Assembly: GCA_030848705.1 (NCBI GenBank) | Contig: CM061244.1 | Coordinates: forward strand, 51,315,190 to 51,379,189 | Reading direction: 5' to 3' | Source of the DNA: Heracleum sosnowskyi | Lineage: Eukaryota > Streptophyta > Magnoliopsida > Apiales > Apiaceae | Length of the DNA stretch: 64,000 nucleotides | Made by a program: the position numbers and the translations under genes | The notes under the pieces: model-generated | Databases searched by the model: none | What the model saw: only the letters and a program-made list of their open reading frames with translations | Told to the model about the DNA's origin: nothing | Part shown: positions 56,639 through 64,000 of the stretch, in pieces | Position numbering within the stretch: the stretch's first letter is position 1 | Layout: each line of letters opens with the position of its first letter

Positions 56639-57735
56639 TGTGACGCCCCTAAATCCGGGGTCAGAGAATTTGGTCGTCACGCTAAAATCTCACTCTAAAA
56701 CAACCTGTTAAAACTTAAACCAATTCAAATATAACATCTGCGACCCCAACTCTACCAAGAATCTTTTAGGCTATAGTTCTAGAAACAAGAATCCAAAATT
56801 ACTAAAATTTAACTTCCTTTTACAACAATACTCTTTGCACAATTTCTATAACACTAGTATAACTTCGATAAGAAGTATACCAGGCAAACTAATCTTATAC
56901 AATATAGTATTTACTAGAAATCAACTTTATACAATAACCTTACACTAGATCCAAATGCTCTTCATCAACTCATCTTCCCAACATCATCTTGACTCTTCTC
57001 GTTCCACAGTCATACAATTTAATACTGTCAATCTACCTTACACTGGGAGGTTTAAAAGTTGAAACCAACAAATATGAGCAGAGACATCCACTCGCTTTAC
57101 TGAAATATCAAGGGTAACAAGCAAGAGTGAGCAAAAGAAGCTCAGCAAGTATATAATACTGCACAAGATAAAATAATGATGCAACAATATCTGCAAAGAA
57201 ATCAACTCAACTGGGGTAAAATAATGGTGCAATAATAGCAATGTATGAAAATCAGCTCAACTGGAAAAATGAACAACAATATTTGTATCAAACTTTAAAT
57301 TAGAATTGGATTTTTACTATGACGCAACGAGTTAAAGTGGATGATCAGTCACACTAAAACTCCGGATCATACCCTACGGTATGTCCAAATAATGAACTGG
57401 ATCCAAGGCCACATTGGCCACATAATAATATTCATACTCTGACTAGCGTCTGTAGTCCTTAAAACATTTCATTTTAATAAAAACTTCCAATTCCAATCTA
57501 GTACTCAGATTAGGTGTCGGAACAATCGACTACCTGGTTAACTCAAATTAATGCTTTCAACTGTCTGATTCAGATTATCAAACTAGGTTAGGTTAAAACA
57601 AGTACATATGAATTAGCTTTCCAATGATAAAGAACCAGGATTAAATCTGGTAACCACAAGATACTGCAGGGTATGAATTATGAACCGAAATAGAACTGTC
57701 AAGTTAGAAATAAATAGGTTGTCTCAATCACAGGA
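56639..57735 (-). mobile_element. Tekay-like LTR fragment, minus orientation
   Basis: Begins TGTGACGCCCCTAAATCCGG, the counterpart of TGTAACAGCCCCAAATCCGG at the nested element's LTR end. About 1.1 kb is visible before the SIRE-like element at 57736 interrupts it. No coding region. Confidence 0.75.
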
Positions 57736-58969
57736 TGTTAGAAATGAATACTACTAGAAACTAGACAGATGGGGGGGGGGTGAATGGATAGTTTGATATA
57801 TTTTTCGATTCTTGAAAACTAAGTAACAGACTGTATATGATTATGATATGTAATATGCAGAAAGTAAATAACACACACAATCACTTTAATCTACTTTGTA
57901 TAAGCAAATTAAATACTACAGCTTTCCAAGAAATTCACAATAGAATTTCTGGCTTCTAAACAAGAACAGTTTGAACTTGCTTGCTTACAGAGAAAAGAGC
58001 TTAGCAAATAACTATGTGTATCTCTCTTACAGCTAACAATAGGATGTGCATGATATATATAAGCCCTATACAAACTAGTGCACACACCTATTTTTACACA
58101 GTTACCCCTTGCTGAAAGTCCAACTTGTCCTGCCATAAGACGTTAACTGTGTCAGGAAGGACCACCTGCTTTTCGGAGTCTTTCCCGTTTCTGTAGCTGC
58201 TTGTCTCTTATCTTTCTCTCCAAGTTTAGCTGTAGATTTGCCATCTGTTCTTTGGACCACCTTGCCAGAACAAATGCTTCAGTATTTGTCTCTTTTGATT
58301 CTTGATTCTGTACCTTGATTTGTCTTGTTGTAAACGGCTAAGTGTTGATATCGTGAACTCCACTTCATTCCTGACTTCGCGATCTCACTTGTGAGGACTT
58401 CGCGATATAGCCTTTGAAGACTTTGCGACATAGGTCATTTGAAGACTATGCGACATAGGTCATTTGAAGACTATGCGACATAGGTCATTTGAAGACTATG
58501 CGACATAGGCTTCTTTGACTTTGCTGACTTCAACACTTCACGACATGTGTCTTGAGGACTTCTCGACATAGTACAAAATGGACTATGCGATATAGTACTT
58601 CACGACATGGATATTGGTGACTTCACGACATAGCTTTCTTCTGACTTTGCTATATAATGCCTTAGACAAATTTCTGCAACTTATTTCTTCATAGCCTTAT
58701 TTATCTCTATCCTGCTGCATGAACACTTCTGAACTTCTACCAGGACAATTATTCAATGGCCTATATACAATCTAGATGCAAGAAACTTTACTAAGCTCAT
58801 TATAACTTTGAGCATACATGATCAAGCTAATGTTCATGAGAACAAGACAAGTACATTTAGAGACCTATACTATATCCCAGTGATAGAACTCACTAGGTCA
58901 TGTAATGTGACATAGTCACATAGTGTAGGCTTGTTAATAGTGGTATTCAGACATGTCTTGAGCCTAACA
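57736..58969 (-). repeat. 3' LTR of the second SIRE-like element
   Basis: 1,234 bp; minus strand starts TGTTAGGCTCAAGACATG and ends TTCATTTCTAACA. Contains a G-run at 57771-57781, a TATA-like TTATATATATC (minus, near 58063-58053) and a block of short repeats at 58370-58640. Confidence 0.88.
58409..58508. repeat. 25-bp tandem repeat in LTR
   Basis: Four units of 25 bp (58409-58433 diverged; 58434, 58459 and 58484 starts identical), GTCATTTGAAGACTATGCGACATAG is the unit at 25 bp period. Related single motifs of the type TTCGCGATATAG or TTCACGACATGG continue to 58640. Confidence 0.88.
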
Positions 58970-58984
58970 ATCTCCCCCAAATTG
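58970..58984 (-). other. Polypurine tract of the second SIRE-like element
   Basis: The minus strand reads AATTTGGGGGAGAT next to the LTR, the same tract as in the first copia element. Confidence 0.85.
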
Positions 58985-59122
58985 TGAGTAAGATCCTTAG
59001 GCACAATTTCATGTCTGATAACAAGCCTAACTTACATAAAAGGAAATTTAGTAACAGAGAGAACAATTCATGAACATTGAGATCAGAAATTTGATTACAT
59101 AGAAAAATTGAAAGCTTACAGA

Positions 59123-62100
59123 TTACTTTTGTTGCTCAGCAGCTTCAGCTTCCAATTGCTTCTCTAGCAAATCATCATATATCTTCTTTTTCCTTATCTC
59201 TTCTTTTCTCTTCATGTCTATGATGGCTTCTTGAAGTTCTTCTCTTGCAATCAGTTCTTCAATGAGAGGTGAGCCTTTCAAGTCATCAATTGCAGCCTTG
59301 AGTGCACTCTCTACATAGGAATCAAGAAACTCCATCCTTATTTTGCTTTGACCTCCATGTGAGTTTTTGTACTCCACAATGTAAGGATTTTGCTTGACCC
59401 TGCACATCCCTTTCTGCCTTAGCTCCTTAGCCCTCTTCTCCATCTCAGCCATTTCTTTCTCTCTCTGTATGTTTTTCTCTTCATTCTCTTTCCTCATTTT
59501 TTCTTCATAATCAGCATGCATCTTTAAGTACCTGGCAATATCTATCTTCCATGTTCTTTCTTCTTTTTCTTCAAAATTCAGTAAGGCATTTATTCTTTCA
59601 AGCTCATACTTATAGAAATATTGCCAGCTTCCTTGCTTCATTATCCTTTCTCTTCCATCAGTGTACTTGATCTCTAGATGATCCAACTTCACTTTGACTT
59701 TAAAGATCCTTTGAGCCCTCAAAAATGCTAGGGCATCTTCATCATAGTCCTCATCTAGTGGAAGCACATTGATGCTAATAACATTTGTGAGTTTTCCAGT
59801 CTTCTTTGTTATCCTTATCCTTTTGGGTACACTCTTGATCTTCAAATGCTTCACAAGAGATACCTTTCTGGAACAAGGAGAATTAGTCTTCAGTGCCACA
59901 TCACTTGGAAGTAGCTTCATTCATTTCCCCTTCATCCACTGTAACACTCCACTAGCTGTAACTTTGTGGAAGTGTTTTCTTGAAATTACTTTAGTGGCTT
60001 CATCTTTCTTCTGTGGCAATTCAGGTTCAGAAGTCATGGATAATGATTTTGGAGGATCATTGCTAATAGTACCCACCCTAGACTTAGAGTCTTGTGTTGT
60101 GGTTAAAGTACTGCTGGCAATGTCCTTGACTTGCTGAATTCCACTTCTTGCTTTCCTGGTTGTTTCCTTTGTCCCTTTTGAGTCCCTCTTGTCATCACCA
60201 GCATCTTTTGATTTCTTTTGATATTTGCTCCTGCTGCTCTCACTAGATCCATCCTTATTTCTCCTTGTCTGAGATCTCCTTTCATAGGTTTTCTCCTCAT
60301 CATCATCCTCCCCATCCTTCTTTTTGCTCTTTTCTTTGACAGATTCAGGAATGACTCCATGAATCAGAAAAGATTGTAGAGTTCGAATCATCTCTAGTTC
60401 CTCAGCTGTCCTAGCTCCTCTCTTAGCTCTCAGCATTTGCAGCACCTGGTTGATCTTTGCATTGTTCTTCATTAAAAGGTCTGAGGGAATTACTAGTTGG
60501 TCAATACTACTGTCTTGAGATAGGCTTTGGTAAATTATTGTCCTTGGCTTGGATATAACCTCAGGCAATCTTTTATTCTGGTCCATCTTCAAGTCATTAT
60601 AAAGACTTTCATTGTTCATCCCATGTTTTTCAATCAACTCCAGAATGATTGACAGCTCAGTAAATCTCAGTTTCTCTAGAGTTTGAAAAGCTAGGTGCCA
60701 CAAGCAGTTGTCCTTGCACACCATGATTATCTCTCTTAGATGGACATCCTTGATTTTCCTTACTGCCACTGTGAAATACTTGATGCTTTCCTTGATCTTC
60801 TGTCTGTACATCCTTGCATCTCCTTGAGCACTGCTGTAGATGGCTTTCAGAAACTCCAGAAAGGCCTCATTATGATAGATGTTTGAGTTGGCAACTTCCT
60901 GTAGCTTGGCCTCTGTGATTATATCAGCTTTGACAGGTTTAGCATTGGAAGTAGGTTGAGTAGGTTGAGGATTTGAGATATCTTTAGGCATTGTTGATGG
61001 ATAGTAGGTGGTTGAGATTGGGCTCTTCTGACCTTCTGCACTTATGACCTCTACAGGGGGAAGGATGATTGGCTTTATGGTTTCTTCAATGAGTATGCCC
61101 TTGCCCTTATGCTTTGACTGCTTGGCAGGTACTCCCCCTCTTTGTTTCAGAATGACCTCCTTTTGTTTCTCCCCCTTAGGCTTGGGATCAGACAAGATGA
61201 CTTGAGCTTCCCCAGGGATAGGCAGGTTCATTTGTTTCATCATTGAAGTCAGCATCTGTTGTTGCACCAGCAGGATATTGGAGGTGTTGTTGCCTTGGTC
61301 ATCCAGTTTGTCATTGAGCTGTTTTAGAGAGTTGGCAAGCTCCTTGTTTTCATCTTTCAGAGAGGCCACTTCTCTTTCAAGACCATCCACCTTTGAGAAT
61401 AGCTGTTGAGACTTGAAAGAATTGAGAGATTGCTCCTTGAGCTTGGCAAAGTCAAATTTGGAGATGTTTGACAGAGGGACCTCATCCACCAATTTGTCAC
61501 CATACTGATTCTTCCAAATTACATTCAGCATTGCATTTGAGTTGATATTGGCCTTGACTTGATTTTCTAGGGTTGTAGCCAGCTTCCTGATGTTGTCTGT
61601 GACCATGGCCAGAGAGAGGTCCATCATGCTTACAGTAGAGTTTGTCTTCTGGATTTCTTTAAGGATGCCTTCCACCTTGGGAAAATCAGAGAGATATGAA
61701 TTTCTGAGCTGAGTGAGGGATCTGTCTGTCGCCTCCTGGATAGAAGAAATCTCTGATTGAAGCCCTTTCCCAAGATAGTGCAGAGCCTTTAATTGATTCC
61801 TGTAGACATCATTAACAGCATCATAGATGGCAGCAGGAGAGAGATCCTTTGCATTGGAGCCCAGAGAAGTTAGGTATTCTTCTCTTAGAAAAGCTAGGGC
61901 ATCCTTGAGCTTGAGAGTCCTCTTAGCATCCAACCAGGCATCCACATTTCCCTCTGGTTCAGCTGCATCCACTATCTTCTCCTGCTGAGCTTCAACATCC
62001 TCCTTGTGGCAGAGTAAAATGGCTTCATAATCAGCATTTGGGAGATTTGAGGTGAGGAGATGTTGAGCTATCTTTGAGAACTCATCAATCTGTGCCACAT

Positions 62101-63187
62101 GGAGATCTTGTATGGCTTCTTCTGTCATTTTGGAAGGCACAGATGATGATCCTGAAGGCCTGTCATGGTGCACAGGCTTCAGCCATTCTGACATAGTGGC
62201 CTGAGCCAAGTGAGAGCTAGTGCTAGGCACTTCATGAGATGTAGGATTTTGAGTCTCCTCCAGCCTTGGAATGGCTGTAGGGTCTGATGTTGTCTCCATT
62301 GAAATGGGATGTGTTACAACATCAGCCCTATTTGTCTGTGAAGACAATTCCACATCCCTAAGGATGGGAGAATTTGGCATAGAGTCTCCAGTGAAAACTG
62401 GTGAATCCTCCATGTTTTTGTTGGCGTCATTAGGATATGCCCCAGCATGCATTCCCTGACCAACTAGATGTGGGTCCTGGGTGGTGAGCATAGTGTCATG
62501 CACCATGTCACTTGAAATTGGCTCAATCACATGAGAGAATTGTGATTGATCAAAGGCAAGATTGTCATTGGAATGACTCTCTTGTTCAGAAGAAATTTTT
62601 ATGGAAGAATCTGAGAGAGAAGTGGGGTTTAGATTAGATTGTGGCAACTCCCCCTGAGAAATAGGAGGAGTTTCAACAGTGATGTGCTCTCCACTCTGTG
62701 TATGATCAGCCTTATCACTCCTAGGGTCAAGAGTGAGTTCTTGACCCTGTGCAGACTCTGTACAGGGTGCAGTGGGGAGACTGCTCTTTTCAATGCCAAT
62801 GACCTGTTGAGAGGCCATGGACAGTAACAGGTGTACCCCTTTTTCCACATCTGAATCCTGTTGGGAGGATCCAGTGGTAGGTTTGGATTTGGATTTCTTA
62901 CTTTGTCTGGTGAGAGGTGACTCAGGATTCTCACTAGCTATCTCTACAGATTCATTTATCACTGCTAGGGCTCTCTTCTTTGACTTCTTTTTAGTAACAC
63001 CAATCTTTTGAGAGATTGATGCACTTGGCTGCCTAACTTCTATGGTACTGTTTACAGTGGGGTTGCTGGATGGGATGGGAAGGCTGGGGTTAGACTGTGT
63101 AGCTCCTTCAGTCTCAGCCTCCCCTGTCCAGGAAAGTGCATGGTATATGGGCTTATCAAGTGGATAAGACTCAAATGTGTCCTGCAT
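59123..63187 (-). pseudogene. ORF3 of the second SIRE-like element (one internal TGA, 5' end cut)
   Basis: 1,088 codons (63187-59921) end in TGA, and the same frame restarts at the adjacent ATG for 265 more codons (59920-59123). The two are in phase, so a single nonsense change separates them. Layout parallels ORF3 of the first element: Ser/Pro/Gln-rich N part, a coiled coil around residues 590-640 (VDGLEREVASLKDENKELAN), a middle segment, Lys/Asp/Ser-rich linker, then a C-terminal part with AFLRAQRIFKVKVKLDHLEI to YFYKYELERINALL and a long Glu/Lys helix. The N-terminal domain seen in the first element is missing beyond 63187. Function unknown. Confidence 0.78.
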
Positions 63188-63190
63188 ATT

Positions 63191-64000
63191 GTTACGACCA
63201 AACTAAACACGCAAGTGCACGTGATCTCAAGTAATACAGATAGCAAATAAGGTTCGTTCCAACAGGGACTCGTTGTTTGTCTAGTTAATTCACTCACCGA
63301 TGTATGATTATTATTCGATGCTAAAACAATTAACAAAGTGGTTTTGATTATCACTAAAATCTATCTAAGAATTATGACTAATTATCACTACTGAAACTGA
63401 GAATTATATTGATTTACTTATATGAATGAAACATGGGATTTCAACTTCATTAAACAATCCATCTAAGGTCTTCAATTCTCTAGCCCTTCCATGTGATTTG
63501 TTAATACCTGATCGAACACACAAAACTGAGATAAGTCAACTTTCGTTGTACCAATACCATCCTAAATAATATCCACAATTAAGATAGAAATCACTTAGTC
63601 TCCCAATTATGCTTAGTCCTTATATGTCTATAAAGATTGAAAACATAATGGGTTAAGTACAAGCATTCAATTGATCACATAGTCGTCATAAAACGGTTAG
63701 AGTTACGACACTAATTACGAATGATATTCTCACGCATAAACCTATGCTAGCATGGCAAGTTCTAAACTCTTAAATCCACTTTCGCTTCAATAAGAATTAA
63801 CACACAATTACAGGAGTTAGCTACTCTCTTATAACGAATTAAAACAACCATGATAGGATATCACATCAATCACACTATAGGCATCGAGAAAATTCAACTA
63901 ATAGACTTCATGAATAACTACGTTAAAATCCCATGATAACGAATTAGTTCATAATCAAACTAATCGTCACCATGGGTTCTATTGAAAACATGATAGATGA
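63191..64000. other. Edge of another repeat, running out of the window
   Basis: Starts TGTTACGACCAAAC, abutting the interrupted ORF3. The segment with CACGCAAGTGCACG and, 50 bp on, CAACAGGGACTCG resembles a non-coding motif common in plant Ty3/gypsy (Athila/Tat-type) elements. No coding sequence. Identity and other end cannot be judged here. Confidence 0.45.

Larger units (their letters stand above)
57736..63190 (-). mobile_element. Second SIRE/Maximus-like copia element, 3' part only
   Basis: On the minus strand: third ORF (63187 to 59123), purine tract, 3' LTR (58969 to 57736). Gag and pol are not in the window. The 5 bp left of the LTR (CAGGA, 57731-57735) should be the target duplication. 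At 63190/63191 the ORF3 frame stops matching and another repeat begins, so the element is interrupted there. It is a different subfamily from the 26-54 kb element: LTR sequence and ORF3 differ strongly though layout is the same. Confidence 0.85.

Overview
This is a plant nuclear window, most likely from a eudicot with a large, repeat-rich genome. The evidence is plant-type LTR retrotransposons with plant tRNA primer sites, GT-AG introns, a phylloplanin-like gene remnant, and hAT and Tourist-like elements. I cannot place it to family or species. There are no bacterial-type operons, rRNA, tRNA or CRISPR. Most of the sequence is transposable elements inserted into, and into each other within, a small host locus.

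Host framework (about 8.6-13.4 kb and 22.7-26.0 kb, fragments of one locus): five copies, here P0 to P4, of a small secreted-peptide precursor gene. Exon 1 encodes a signal peptide beginning MAF(V/G)KL; a short exon 2 follows; a candidate exon 3 carries a conserved DLEAA..EVMNLM..DY segment that loosely recalls RGF/GLV/CLEL precursors. Each visible copy is damaged differently. A phylloplanin-like (Pollen Ole e 1 type) remnant lies antisense between P1 and P2.

Ty3/gypsy Tat-type elements: copy 1 (1-8637, cut by the window start) and copy 2 (13376-22734, complete, TSD AAGAC). Gag-pol (gag, protease, RT, RNase H, a second RNase H, integrase) is on the minus strand. A four-exon gene lies antisense to the element's own transcript, on the plus strand. 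It is intact in copy 2 (predicted 661 aa), although copy 2's gag-pol is wrecked and its two LTRs are nearly identical. In copy 1 the reverse holds: pol is nearly intact and the antisense gene has one nonsense codon.

Ty1/copia SIRE/Maximus-like element (25960-53872, TSD CAAAA), inserted in intron 1 of P4. It has an N-truncated gag, an intact pol and a very long third ORF. The third ORF is split by a minus-oriented Tekay-like gypsy element (34748-48996, TSD CTGGC). That element has 5,041-bp LTRs and a degraded 4.2-kb interior. The copia 3' LTR is split by an inverted solo LTR of its own family (52565-53585, TSD AGATA). A short motif, TCAACG plus variants, recurs in both orientations across LTR, gag, pol, spacer and ORF3, and forms matched hairpins.

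Right end (53.9-64 kb): non-genic DNA, two Tekay-like LTR fragments in opposite orientation, a second SIRE-like element on the minus strand (3' LTR, PPT, third ORF split by one TGA), and at 63191 the edge of another repeat running out of the window.

Order of insertion: peptide-gene duplication came first. The Tat elements and the copia element then entered the array, followed by the Tekay-like element and the solo LTR inside the copia element. Nothing in the window looks like an intact single-copy host gene.
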